Assembly: GCF_000473225.1 (NCBI RefSeq)
Contig: NZ_KI421509.1
Span: 1,574,045 to 1,638,044, forward strand
Length of the DNA stretch: 64,000 nt
Source of the DNA: Sedimentitalea nanhaiensis DSM 24252
GTDB taxonomy: Bacteria; Pseudomonadota; Alphaproteobacteria; Rhodobacterales; Rhodobacteraceae
Direction: 5' to 3'
Below, one piece after another: positions 18,639 through 28,629 of the stretch. Within the stretch, counting starts at the first letter, position 1. Each line of letters begins with the position of its first letter. The notes beneath the pieces were generated by a model, which worked only from the letters and a program-made list of their open reading frames with translations, did no database searches and was not told the DNA's origin. The translations under genes were made by a program, and so were the position numbers.

Positions 18639-19433
18639 TCAAATGCCGCCTTTGCGGGTCATCTGCCGCGCGATGGCCACCCCCAACAGGGGCAAACCCA
18701 CCGTCATGACAATCATTACGGTGCCGAGTGCGTTGATCTCGGGCGAAATCGAGTTGCGCAGCATGGCGAAAATCTGTGTCGGTACGGTTTCGACTCCGCC
18801 GGGTTTCCAGAACAGCGTGCCGGTGATGTCGTCAAAGCTGATGGTAAAGGCGAATAGCCCCCCGGCCAGAACCGCCGGCAACATCAGGGGCAACGTGATC
18901 TGAAAGAAGGTTTGCATCGGACTGGCCCCCAGGCTCATCGCCGCCTCTTCGATGTCGCGCTTGATGCTGACCAAACGGGCCTGCACCACCAGAATTACGA
19001 AGGGCAGAGTAAAGATCACATGACCCGCCAGAAGCAGGGCAAAGCTCTTGTTAATGCTGAGAAAATTCAGAAACAACAGCAGTGCCACCGCCAGCACCAC
19101 CTCGGGCACCAGGATCGGCGCGATCAGCAAGGTCGAGATCAGGCTCGCCCCCGGCACCCGATACCGCACCAGCGCCAGGCTGGCCAACACGCCCAGCGTG
19201 GTCGAGATGACCGCCGTCAAGAACCCCAGAATCATCGACGTGCGAAAGGCGCGCAGGATGGCATCGTTGTTGGCAAGTTCGACAAACCAGCGAAAGGAAA
19301 ACCCGGTCATGGGAAAACTGCCGAATTGGCTGGCATTGAAGCTGAGCAGCACCACCACCGCCACCGGCAGGAACATGAAGATATAGACCAGGATCGCCCA
19401 GCCGCGAATAAGATTCCAGCCCAAGCCCCCCAT
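18639..19433 (-). CDS. ABC transporter permease, PotC-like
   Basis: A 264-residue inner-membrane permease with about six hydrophobic segments. It has the cytoplasmic EAA loop, here EEAAMSLGASPMQTFFQITLP. This is the second permease of the polyamine-type importer. The ATG at 19433 overlaps the upstream permease stop as TGATG, so the pair is translationally coupled. The longer frame upstream lies inside the other permease gene and is not used. Confidence 0.9.
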   Translation of the reverse strand: MGGLGWNLIRGWAILVYIFMFLPVAVVVLLSFNASQFGSFPMTGFSFRWFVELANNDAILRAFRTSMILGFLTAVISTTLGVLASLALVRYRVPGASLISTLLIAPILVPEVVLAVALLLFLNFLSINKSFALLLAGHVIFTLPFVILVVQARLVSIKRDIEEAAMSLGASPMQTFFQITLPLMLPAVLAGGLFAFTISFDDITGTLFWKPGGVETVPTQIFAMLRNSISPEINALGTVMIVMTVGLPLLGVAIARQMTRKGGI

Positions 19434-20299
19434 CAACCCAACCCTTTCATAAGCTGCGCCATGCCCAGATAGCGGTTGTAGATCAGCACCAGCGCGCCCA
19501 GCACCACCAGCAGCATCAGGCTGAGCGCTGAACCAAGCGGCCAGTTCAGTTGGGTGATGATCGCCTCGAATACAAGGTTGGCGAACATCGCATCGCGCGG
19601 CCCGCCCAGCACCAGCGGCGTGATATAGGTGCCGGCCCCCAACACGAAACACAGCAGCCCCCCGGCAGCCAGCCCCGGAAGCGACAAAGGCAGCGTCACC
19701 TGCAGAAAGCTTTGCCAGCGGGTCGCGCCGAGGGAATTGGCCGCGTCTTCCAGATTGGTGTCGATGCCGTCCAGGCTGACATAGATATTCAGGATCATGA
19801 ATGGCAGCAGGAAATGCACCAGCCCCAGGATTACAGTGGTCTGGTTGTACAGCATCTGGATCGGCTCATCGATCACGCCCACTGCCATCAAAAAGGAATT
19901 GAACGCGCCCGATACACCCAGGATATTGATCCAACTCATCGTGCGGATGATATAACTGATCCAGAACGGCAGCATCAGCATCAACAGCAAGATCGCCCTG
20001 TTGCCCCGTGACCGGGCGATGAAAAAGGCTGCGGGATACCCCATTAGCCCGCAGACCAGCGTGGTGATTGCCGCAACCCGCAAGGTGCCGAACAGAATGT
20101 CGCGATAAAAGACGTCGCTTAGGGCCTCTTGCCAGTTGTCCAGAAAGAACCCGACCTGGTCGGCCCCTGTCGCCGTGCGCAACCAAAAGCTGTAGACCAC
20201 GATGAACAGCAGCGGCACGATCAGCAGCAGCACGACCGCGATCAGCGCAGGAGATAGCAGGATCCAGGGCTGTCGGGCTTCACGGGCTTCTACGGACAT
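19433..20299 (-). CDS. ABC transporter permease, PotB-like
   Basis: A 288-residue inner-membrane permease, first gene of the operon. About six hydrophobic segments are visible, and the EAA-type coupling loop reads LEDAANSLGATRWQSFLQVT. It forms the channel with the PotC-like subunit. Its start faces the divergent LysR gene across 93 bp of AT-rich DNA, which should hold the operon promoter and operator. Confidence 0.9.
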   Translation of the reverse strand: MSVEAREARQPWILLSPALIAVVLLLIVPLLFIVVYSFWLRTATGADQVGFFLDNWQEALSDVFYRDILFGTLRVAAITTLVCGLMGYPAAFFIARSRGNRAILLLMLMLPFWISYIIRTMSWINILGVSGAFNSFLMAVGVIDEPIQMLYNQTTVILGLVHFLLPFMILNIYVSLDGIDTNLEDAANSLGATRWQSFLQVTLPLSLPGLAAGGLLCFVLGAGTYITPLVLGGPRDAMFANLVFEAIITQLNWPLGSALSLMLLVVLGALVLIYNRYLGMAQLMKGLG

Positions 20300-20392
20300 C
20301 GGGTTTCCTTAGGTGCGAACTTGCCAGAACCATGCAAACCCTGCATTCATAGATCAAATAGATAATTAGAATTCTGGATATAGATTTTGACT
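20300..20392. promoter_or_regulatory. Divergent promoter/operator region, LysR gene and amine operon
   Basis: The 93-bp gap is markedly AT-rich at 20347-20390 compared with its surroundings and contains three copies of the hexamer ATAGAT (20349, 20359 and 20380). A LysR regulator transcribed divergently from its target operon usually binds in such a gap. I cannot assign exact -35/-10 boxes or the LysR box. Confidence 0.5.
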
Positions 20393-21373
20393 ATGGAGCA
20401 ACCCCAGACCCGGTCCCAAAGCCGATTTGACCCCGACCGGATCGCGCGCGAGCTGGACTGGAACCTGTTGCGCACCTTCGTGGTGCTGGCCGAAAGCCGG
20501 TCTATCACCGATGCCGCCAACCGGTTGCGGCTAAAACAGCCATCGGTTTCGGTCGCCCTGAAAAGGCTCGAGGACCGGATCGGACGCAAACTGCTGGACC
20601 GATCGCCGGGTCATTACGCGCTCACCGATGCGGGACGCTTGCTGTACCGCGAAGCGGTCGAGATCAACGGATCGGTGCTGCGCCTGTCCACCCTGATGCG
20701 CGAGCTGACGGACGAGGTGCAGGGACACATCAGGATCACCGCCGCCAGCCATGTGGTCTGCCCATTGTTCGATCGGGTGTTGGCCGAATTTCACACGGCA
20801 TATCCGCGCGCCAGCTTTGGCATCGAAGTGTACTCCAGCTCCGACGCCATCGCCGAGGTTGCGGCCAAGCGGGCGTCATTTGCGGTCTGCCTGGTGCGGG
20901 ATCACAATCCGAAACTGAAATACCGTCGGCTTTATCGCGAATTCTTCGGGCTGTTCTGTGGCCCCTGCCACCCCCTGTTCGGCCGCACCGATCTGACGCT
21001 GGCAGATTTGGCCGGGCACAGCTCGGTCAGCTTTGAAACCGACCGCCTTCAGGATGTGCTGAAACCGGTCACCGTGATGCGTGCGCAGGCCGAGCTGGGC
21101 CAGAAGATCACCGGCGTGTCCAGCCACCTGGAAGAGGTGCGTCGCATGATCGTTGCCGGGCTGGGCATCGGTCCCTTGCCACTGCACGTGGCCGCGCGGG
21201 ATGTGCGTGATCGGCAGCTGTGGCAGGTGCCGCCGTATGATGGGCTGCCCGCAATCGACGTGCATGTGGTCTGGAACCGCCACACGGTCAAAAATCGCGC
21301 CGAAGACCTTTTTCTGCAATCGCTGTTAGAGGCCATAGAGACCACCCCGATACAGGACCGCACCTATCGCTGA
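20393..21373 (+). CDS. LysR family transcriptional regulator
   Basis: A 326-residue LysR-type regulator. The N-terminal winged helix-turn-helix (about residues 22-80) includes the recognition region SITDAANRLRLKQPSVSVAL. The C-terminal ligand domain of the LysR substrate-binding fold extends from about residue 105. It is divergent from the amine transport/catabolic operon, so it probably controls that operon in response to a pathway metabolite. The ATG at 20393 is chosen; a TTG six bases upstream is equally in frame. No strong ribosome site is present. Confidence 0.87.
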   Translation: MEQPQTRSQSRFDPDRIARELDWNLLRTFVVLAESRSITDAANRLRLKQPSVSVALKRLEDRIGRKLLDRSPGHYALTDAGRLLYREAVEINGSVLRLSTLMRELTDEVQGHIRITAASHVVCPLFDRVLAEFHTAYPRASFGIEVYSSSDAIAEVAAKRASFAVCLVRDHNPKLKYRRLYREFFGLFCGPCHPLFGRTDLTLADLAGHSSVSFETDRLQDVLKPVTVMRAQAELGQKITGVSSHLEEVRRMIVAGLGIGPLPLHVAARDVRDRQLWQVPPYDGLPAIDVHVVWNRHTVKNRAEDLFLQSLLEAIETTPIQDRTYR

Positions 21374-21390
21374 CGCCACGCCAGACGCCC

Positions 21391-21426
21391 CAAACGAAAA
21401 AGGCCGCCCCGGAGTGGGACGGCCTT
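21391..21426 (-). terminator. Rho-independent terminator of tuf
   Basis: An 11-bp stem (21400-21410 with 21416-21426, one G-U pair on the minus strand) is followed on the minus strand by TTTTTCGTTT. It lies about 75 bp beyond the tuf stop, between the convergent LysR gene and tuf. Plus-strand reading gives a mismatch and no T run, so it serves tuf. Confidence 0.85.
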
Positions 21427-21499
21427 CGATGGGTCGGCGATGCGGGCTCTCGTCGTTCTTGCGGAACAACGGCTGCCCGACCGGTGGCGGATGCCGCCG

Positions 21500-22675
<1,176 letters not shown>

Positions 22676-22734
22676 CTGCAGGCGCCTTTTCAATCTGGGG
22701 TCCAGTGACCCGGTTTCACCTCGTTTGCGCGCGC

Positions 22735-22763
22735 CACATATGAGGTTCAATCAGGAAAATCAA
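22735..22763 (-). promoter_or_regulatory. Candidate sigma-70 promoter of tuf
   Basis: On the minus strand a TTGATT (-35, 22758-22763) is separated by 17 bp from TATGTG (-10, 22735-22740), about 60 bp upstream of the tuf ATG. The spacing is ideal and the hexamers are moderate matches. Confidence 0.5.
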
Positions 22764-22785
22764 GCCTGTCGTGCGCGCCGGAAGA

Positions 22786-23367
22786 CTACTCGGAGTTCGG
22801 AGAATCAAGGGCCGCGTCACCCGCCGGACCCGACTTGGCGGCGAACCAACCTTCGGTTTCGTTCATCTCGACCAACCAATCGCCAAGCTGGTCCAGAGCG
22901 TTGGCCGTCAACCCGTCCATCTGCTCTTGCTTGGTGCGTTCGCGCCCCGAGCCCTTAAAGAAGGTCGCGGTGGTGGAGTCCTCGACCACGGTGATCTGAT
23001 GCACCTTGTCGTTCAGTTTCCGGTTGGCGGCGTCATCCCAGACCGTGACGTTGATCACCAACATCGAACGCGGGTTATAGATGAACCCCTCGGGTGCCAG
23101 CATATAGCCTTCGACGCTGATGCCGAAATGATACAGCTGATCGCCATCGAATCCACCAAACCGCTGCTGCACGGCGGAGGTGATGTTGGCCTCCCACTCC
23201 TCAGCCGTGGCATCGCGCGAAATCGGACCCTTCCGCATCTTGTCTGCCACAACGATATTGTGGCCCAGCTTGAATTCGCCAAGCGACGCCGGGGTTCGGT
23301 CCTGCGGCCCGATATTGCAGGCAGCAACCAAAGTCAGTCCGGCCAGCAGGGTCAGAATGCGGATCAT
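22786..23367 (-). CDS. Conserved lipoprotein of unknown function
   Basis: A 193-residue predicted lipoprotein: the signal peptide MIRILTLLAGLTLVAAC has its lipid-modified Cys at residue 17. The mature part is soluble. It contains EEWEANITSAVQQRFGGFDG and a conserved-looking YNPRSMLVINVTVWDD segment. I do not recognise a domain with a known activity. It is transcribed alone on the minus strand between parC and tuf. Confidence 0.75.
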   Translation of the reverse strand: MIRILTLLAGLTLVAACNIGPQDRTPASLGEFKLGHNIVVADKMRKGPISRDATAEEWEANITSAVQQRFGGFDGDQLYHFGISVEGYMLAPEGFIYNPRSMLVINVTVWDDAANRKLNDKVHQITVVEDSTTATFFKGSGRERTKQEQMDGLTANALDQLGDWLVEMNETEGWFAAKSGPAGDAALDSPNSE

Positions 23368-23466
23368 GATGCTCTCTCGTCAGTCTCGTTTTGCCACCAG
23401 ATAGACCAGCGGGGCTGCAGGTGCAAACCACATCGGCGCGAACACCGCCCGTCGGCTGACCGCAGT

Positions 23467-25815
23467 TTATCCAAAGCGGTTGTTGCGTGGGAAACCATGG
23501 GGCGGGCGCTTGCCGATACTGGCGCGTTTGCCAAGCCATTCGGTCATGTCCGGTTCACGCCGCGTCTTGCCGCCGCCCATTTCCCAGCTCAGCCCCTCGG
23601 ACCAGTCAAACGTGGTCAGATCCGACAGCCCGCCATCCAGTTCCAACGATCCCTGTTTGCCCCGCGCCATGTTGTACTTCTGCAGCCGCACACCCTTGCC
23701 GCGCCCCATTTCGGGCAGCTCGGAGGCCGGAAAGACCAGAAACTTGCCGTTCTGGGACACGATTGCCACGTGATCGCCCAACAGCGGCCGACAGATTTGC
23801 GCCCGCGCCGCATCTCCGACATTCAGCACCTGCTTGCCGGTGCGGGTCTGCGCAATCACGTCCGCCTCGGGCACGACAAACCCGTTGCCCGCAGACGATG
23901 CCACCAGCAGTTTGCGATCGGGTTGGTGAATGAACAGATCGACGATCTCGGCCTCGTTTGGCAGATCGACAATCAGGCGCAAGGGTTCGCCCATGCCGCG
24001 CCCCCCCGGCAGGTTCGCCGCCGACAGGGTATAGAACCGCCCATTGCTACCAAAGACCAGCAGCCGATCGGTGGTTTCGGCGTGAAAGATGAAACGCGGC
24101 CCATCGCCATCCTTGAACTTGAGCTCGCGGTTCAGGTCGATATGGCCGGTCATCGCCCGGATCCAACCCATCTGCGAGCAGACCACGGTGATTGGCTCGC
24201 GGTCGATCATCGCCTCCAGGGGCACCTCTTCGACCTCGCCCGCCTCTTCCAGCAGAGTACGCCGCGCACCGCCTTCGTAGTCCTTGCCAAAGGCCTTTTT
24301 GGTTTCTCTCAACTGTTCCGAGATGCGGGCCCATTGCAGCACGTCATCGGCCAACAGATCCTCAAGGCCCGCGCGTTCTTCCATCAGCGCGTCGCGCTCG
24401 CGCACCAATTCCATCTCTTCCAGCCGCCGCAGGCTGCGCAGGCGCATATTCAGGATCGCGTCGACCTGCACCTCGCTCAGTTCGCCTTCGCCCGGCGGCG
24501 GGCTGACATAATCCGCTTCGTCGGTGGCACGCACGTGATCGCGCGCCCATTCTTCGCGCATCAGCGCCGCTTTGGGTTCGTCGTCATAGCGAATGATATC
24601 GATCACCCGGTCCAGGTTCAGGAACGCGACGATAAAGCCTTCGAGAACTTCCAGACGGTGGTCGATCTTGGCCAGACGGTGGCGGCTGCGGCGCAACAGG
24701 ACCTCTTGGCGGTGATCCAGAAAGGCACGCAACACTTCCTTGAGCGAGCAGACCTTGGGCGTCACTCCGTCGATCAGCACATTCATGTTCAGGCTGAACC
24801 GCACCTCGAGATCCGAGTTGCGATACAGCATGCCCATCAGAACTTCGGGATCGACATTCTTGCTGCGTGGCTCCAGCACCATGCGAATGTCATCGGCACT
24901 CTCATCGCGGATATCGGCCAGGATCGGAATCTTCTTGGTCTGGATCAGATCCGCGACCCGTTCGATCAGCTTGGATTTCTGCACCTGATAGGGAATCTCG
25001 GTGACCACGATCTGCCACTGACCGCGGCCCAGGTCCTCGATTTCATACCGGCAGCGCAGACGGAAGCTGCCGCGACCGGTGCGATAGGCATTGGCGATAT
25101 TCTCGGGCGGCTCGACGATCACCCCGCCAGTGGGAAAATCCGGCCCCGGCACATAGTTCAGCAAAGTGTCGTCGCGCGCATCCGGTGTCCGGATCAGATG
25201 CAGGCAGGCGTCGCACAGCTCGGCGATGTTGTGTGGCGGAATATTTGTAGCCATGCCGACCGCGATGCCTGAACTGCCATTTGCCAGCAGGTTGGGAAAC
25301 TGTGCCGGCAACACCACAGGTTCGGTCAGCGTGCCGTCATAGTTGTCGCGGAAATCCACCGCATCCTCGTTCAGACCGTCTAGCAGGGCCTCGGCAACGA
25401 TGGTCATGCGCGCTTCGGTATAGCGGCTGGCAGCCGGGTTATCGCCGTCGATATTGCCGAAATTGCCCTGCCCGTCGACCAGCGGATAACGAACATTGAA
25501 ATCCTGCGCCAGCCGCGCCATCGCGTCATAGATCGCCGCATCGCCATGGGGGTGATAGTTGCCCATCACGTCGCCGGAAATCTTGGCGGACTTGCGGAAT
25601 CCCCCGTTGCTGGCCAGACGCAATTCGCGCATCGCATACAGGATTCGCCGGTGAACCGGCTTTAGCCCATCGCGCGCATCCGGCAATGCACGATGCATGA
25701 TCGTCGATAACGCATACGTGAGATAGCGTTCGCCGATTGCACGACGCAAAGGTTCGAGTACTTCGCCGGGCCCATTTGCGGGCTTCATGTTGGGGTCATC
25801 AACCAAATCGCTCAT
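23467..25815 (-). CDS. parC: DNA topoisomerase IV subunit A
   Basis: A 782-residue type IIA topoisomerase A subunit. The catalytic tyrosine is Tyr132 in AASRYTEARM, within the typical winged-helix region. The N-terminal DGLKPVHRRILYAM (residues 49-62) is also diagnostic. The C-terminal part is short, as in ParC rather than GyrA, and carries repeats such as VVPEADVIAQTRTGKQV. ParC with ParE decatenates daughter chromosomes. No parE is in the window. Confidence 0.95.
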   Translation of the reverse strand: MSDLVDDPNMKPANGPGEVLEPLRRAIGERYLTYALSTIMHRALPDARDGLKPVHRRILYAMRELRLASNGGFRKSAKISGDVMGNYHPHGDAAIYDAMARLAQDFNVRYPLVDGQGNFGNIDGDNPAASRYTEARMTIVAEALLDGLNEDAVDFRDNYDGTLTEPVVLPAQFPNLLANGSSGIAVGMATNIPPHNIAELCDACLHLIRTPDARDDTLLNYVPGPDFPTGGVIVEPPENIANAYRTGRGSFRLRCRYEIEDLGRGQWQIVVTEIPYQVQKSKLIERVADLIQTKKIPILADIRDESADDIRMVLEPRSKNVDPEVLMGMLYRNSDLEVRFSLNMNVLIDGVTPKVCSLKEVLRAFLDHRQEVLLRRSRHRLAKIDHRLEVLEGFIVAFLNLDRVIDIIRYDDEPKAALMREEWARDHVRATDEADYVSPPPGEGELSEVQVDAILNMRLRSLRRLEEMELVRERDALMEERAGLEDLLADDVLQWARISEQLRETKKAFGKDYEGGARRTLLEEAGEVEEVPLEAMIDREPITVVCSQMGWIRAMTGHIDLNRELKFKDGDGPRFIFHAETTDRLLVFGSNGRFYTLSAANLPGGRGMGEPLRLIVDLPNEAEIVDLFIHQPDRKLLVASSAGNGFVVPEADVIAQTRTGKQVLNVGDAARAQICRPLLGDHVAIVSQNGKFLVFPASELPEMGRGKGVRLQKYNMARGKQGSLELDGGLSDLTTFDWSEGLSWEMGGGKTRREPDMTEWLGKRASIGKRPPHGFPRNNRFG

Positions 25816-26014
25816 AGATGCTGTGATACGCCCCGAAACCGGCAGGGTAAAGCGGGGTTGTTTTCTCAGGCACTGAAATCTGCGATCCGCAAGTGAGGCA
25901 GAAAAACAGCCTTTCGCCGTTTTTTGGAATCGCTGATTGGGTTAATATTAAAGGATGTTCGGTCAGAGTGGGTCCGGGCTGTTTTGTGTTCGAGTAAATG
26001 AGGGGGGCGCGACC

Positions 26015-26659
26015 ATGCGCTTTGTTTTTTCATCTTTTGCCATTCTAGGGCTGGTTTTCTATGAATTGAGCGGCGGGCGCGACTTCCAACCGCCGGAACC
26101 GCCGGCCATTGACGCCGCACCTCAGGCATCCGCTGCAGCGATACCAAAGCCCGTGGTGCGCCGCGCGGCGCCACAACAAGTCGCCCGCACGGCGACGACA
26201 TCCACCAAGACCCTTGTGGCGACACAGGCCGTCGCCACGGTTTCGCCCAGAGATACAACAGCTTCGCGCCCACAAGATGGCAGCGCAGATCTGAGCCGTG
26301 TGCGATCCAGCCTGAGCCAGGGATTGACCTTGTTGCCGGACTCAAATCCTCCAAGCGGCCTGACGCTGGCCACATTGGAGCTTGGCGCATCTGGTTTGGG
26401 CTCCACCGCAGACGCGGAACCGGCTGCCCGAACCGCAGTGCTCGAACCCGCGCCAACCGATTTGCGCGAAGTCACAGGCACGCGGGTCAACATGCGCGAC
26501 GGTCCTGGCACGATCTATCCCGTGGTGGCGCGGCTGAATATCGGCCATCAGGTCGAGGTCCTGAGTACAAGCGGTACCGGATGGCTGCGCCTGCGGACCC
26601 TGCCCGAGGGCCAGTTGGGCTGGATCTCCTCTTCTTTGGTCAGCAAGAGAAACCGGTGA
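26015..26659 (+). CDS. Exported SH3-domain protein
   Basis: A 214-residue protein with an N-terminal hydrophobic anchor (MRFVFSSFAILGLVFYEL), a low-complexity Pro/Ala/Thr-rich linker (about residues 25-130) and a C-terminal bacterial SH3 domain. That domain starts at VTGTRVNMRDGPGTIYPVV and ends with WISSSLVS. Such domains often bind cell-wall peptides, so a periplasmic peptidoglycan-associated role is plausible. The ATG at 26015 follows a purine-rich GAGGGGGG site. The gene is divergent from parC. Confidence 0.85.
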   Translation: MRFVFSSFAILGLVFYELSGGRDFQPPEPPAIDAAPQASAAAIPKPVVRRAAPQQVARTATTSTKTLVATQAVATVSPRDTTASRPQDGSADLSRVRSSLSQGLTLLPDSNPPSGLTLATLELGASGLGSTADAEPAARTAVLEPAPTDLREVTGTRVNMRDGPGTIYPVVARLNIGHQVEVLSTSGTGWLRLRTLPEGQLGWISSSLVSKRNR

Positions 26660-26734
26660 ATCCGGTGTGACGCTTGCACAGCGCAGACGCAGCGGGCATA
26701 GCTGAGCCGACTGTCACGACCAGCGCGGCAACCG

Positions 26735-27562
26735 ATGCAAAAATCCATATTGATCACAGGCTGTTCCTCGGGCATCGGGCTTGATGCCGCGCAACAGCTG
26801 CAGGTGCGCGGGTGGCGCGTATTCGCCGCCTGCCGCCAACAGGCCGATTGTGACCGGCTGATCGCCCAAGGGCTGGAGAGTCCGCAAATCGACTATTGCG
26901 ATACTGACAGCATCCGCCTGGGCCTGGCACAGGTTCTCGATGCGACCGGCGGCACCCTGGATGCCCTGTTCAACAACGGGGCACATCAGTTGGCTGGGCT
27001 GGTCGAAGATTTGCCGACCGAAGGGTTGCGGGCAATTTTCGAGGCCAATCTGTTCGGTTGGCATGACCTGACCCGACAGGTGATTCCGGTGATGCGCGCG
27101 CAGCGACATGGTCACATCGTGCAATGTTCCTCGGGCATCGGGCTGGTCGCGATCCCCTGGCGCGGGGCCTATGCGGCGACAAAATTTGCGCTGGAAGGGC
27201 TGAGCGACACCATGCGCATCGAATTGCGCGGCACCGGAATCAACGTTGTGCTGATTGAACCGGGACCGATCACCACCCTTTTCCGCGAAAAGGGCATCCC
27301 CTATTTCGAGAAATACATTGACTGGCAGGCCTCGCCCAGGCGTGCGGATTACGAAGATCGGCTGCTGCCGCGCATGTACAAGAGCACAGGACCGGACCGT
27401 TTCGAGCTGCCCGCAAGCGCGGTGACCGCGAAATTGATCCGAGTGCTGGACAGCGCCTCGCCCGCCCCACGGTATTACGTCACCACAGCCACCTACATTG
27501 GCGGTTACCTGCGGCGCGCCCTGTCCAGCCGAATGATCGACCGCATAGTGTCGCGGATCTGA
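26735..27562 (+). CDS. Short-chain dehydrogenase/reductase
   Basis: A 275-residue SDR of the classical type. The cofactor motif TGCSSGIG is at residues 8-15, the catalytic Ser in CSSGIG (about 132-133), and YAATK gives Tyr146 and Lys150. The NADP preference is suggested by Arg34 after the second strand. The C-terminal extension of about 40 residues with a hydrophobic patch resembles SDRs acting on lipid substrates. The substrate is unknown. Confidence 0.88.
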   Translation: MQKSILITGCSSGIGLDAAQQLQVRGWRVFAACRQQADCDRLIAQGLESPQIDYCDTDSIRLGLAQVLDATGGTLDALFNNGAHQLAGLVEDLPTEGLRAIFEANLFGWHDLTRQVIPVMRAQRHGHIVQCSSGIGLVAIPWRGAYAATKFALEGLSDTMRIELRGTGINVVLIEPGPITTLFREKGIPYFEKYIDWQASPRRADYEDRLLPRMYKSTGPDRFELPASAVTAKLIRVLDSASPAPRYYVTTATYIGGYLRRALSSRMIDRIVSRI

Positions 27563-27632
27563 AGAAACCGGTTCGCTTTTGCCAGGCACCCCGCTAGATC
27601 ACTGCACAAAGACCGAACGAAGGACATTTCAC

Positions 27633-27836
27633 ATGGGCGACCCGCTGTTTCTGCTGATTATTCTGGCGGTGGCCGCCGTCGTTGTCGTGCTGGTGATCGG
27701 CATCGGCGGCTTTGGCAAGGGCGGAGAGTTCAACCGCAAATACGGCAACAAACTGATGCGCCTGCGAATCCTGGCGCAGTTCATTGCGGTGGCGTTGGTG
27801 GTGCTGTACGTCTGGCTGCGAGGATCCGGAGGATAA
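27633..27836 (+). CDS. HIG1-like twin-transmembrane protein
   Basis: A 67-residue protein with two membrane helices (about residues 3-23 and 46-64) joined by a basic loop. The loop/second-helix junction reads NKLMRLRILAQF, which matches the R-x-R-x3-Q core of the HIG1 (hypoxia-induced gene 1) family. HIG1 proteins bind cytochrome c oxidase and affect its assembly or activity in mitochondria and some alphaproteobacteria. The gene is 5 bp upstream of the cobalamin adenosyltransferase gene and probably shares its transcript. The ATG at 27633 follows GAAGGA. Confidence 0.75.
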   Translation: MGDPLFLLIILAVAAVVVVLVIGIGGFGKGGEFNRKYGNKLMRLRILAQFIAVALVVLYVWLRGSGG

Positions 27837-27841
27837 TAGCG

Positions 27842-28414
27842 ATGGTTGTACTGAACAAGATCTATACCAGGACCGGTGACGCCGGAGACACGGCCCTGGG
27901 GAATGGCGATCGCGTGGCCAAGCATTCCGCGCGGGTCGCGGCCTATGGCACATCGGACGAGTTGAACTGCACCCTGGGCGTCGCCCGTCTGCATGCCGAG
28001 GGTGAATTGGATACCGCCCTGTCGCGGATCCAGAATGACCTTTTTGACCTCGGCGCCGACCTCTGCCGCCCCGATATGGAGCAGGACGCCGAAGCGGAAT
28101 ACCCGCCCCTGCGGGTGATCGATGGCCAGGTTTCACGGCTCGAGACGGAAATCGACGCGATGAATGCCGGTCTTACCCCGCTGCGCAGTTTCATCCTGCC
28201 CGGTGGCACCGCACTGGCGGCGCATCTGCATATCTGTCGCACCGTCGCCCGGCGGGCCGAACGTCTGGCGGTAGAACTGGCGGCAGCAGAGGCTGTAAAT
28301 CCGGCGGCCGTGAAATACCTGAACCGTCTCAGCGACTGGTTCTTTGTGGCTGCTCGCGTGGCCAACAATGGAGGCCAGGACGACGTTCTCTGGGTACCGG
28401 GGGCCAATCGCTAA
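27842..28414 (+). CDS. ATP:cob(I)alamin adenosyltransferase (PduO type)
   Basis: A 190-residue four-helix-bundle adenosyltransferase that makes adenosylcobalamin from cob(I)alamin and ATP. The diagnostic N-terminal KIYTRTGDAGDTAL binds ATP, and the C-terminal CRTVARRAERLAVEL carries the conserved Arg pair. Adenosylcobalamin would serve methylmalonyl-CoA and ethylmalonyl-CoA mutases; the mcd gene at 40.5 kb suggests the ethylmalonyl-CoA pathway operates here. No B12 riboswitch is seen upstream. Confidence 0.93.
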   Translation: MVVLNKIYTRTGDAGDTALGNGDRVAKHSARVAAYGTSDELNCTLGVARLHAEGELDTALSRIQNDLFDLGADLCRPDMEQDAEAEYPPLRVIDGQVSRLETEIDAMNAGLTPLRSFILPGGTALAAHLHICRTVARRAERLAVELAAAEAVNPAAVKYLNRLSDWFFVAARVANNGGQDDVLWVPGANR

Positions 28415-28629
28415 GATGCCCATACCGCTGGCGATCTGCCGATTGCCCAACCGCATCACGGCTCAAAGGTTGCGCCGCGAATCCTGACCCAAACAAGGAA
28501 CGCGACGTCTGTGGGCCAAAACGTGACGATTTTTCTCTGTTTTCGTCGCCCCCGCCCCGCTATCAACTGCGGGAACACATTGGACCGAGTCGCTGACTGG
28601 CTTGGGTTTTACTGAGGAGAGAACCGCAT

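Noticed and set aside
22771-25272. 833-residue open frame on the plus strand
   Set aside because: Antisense of parC and a lipoprotein gene; no protein-like features.
27842-28414. Cobalamin riboswitch upstream of the adenosyltransferase
   Set aside because: Only 5 bp separate it from the HIG1-like gene and no B12-box sequence is seen before that gene.
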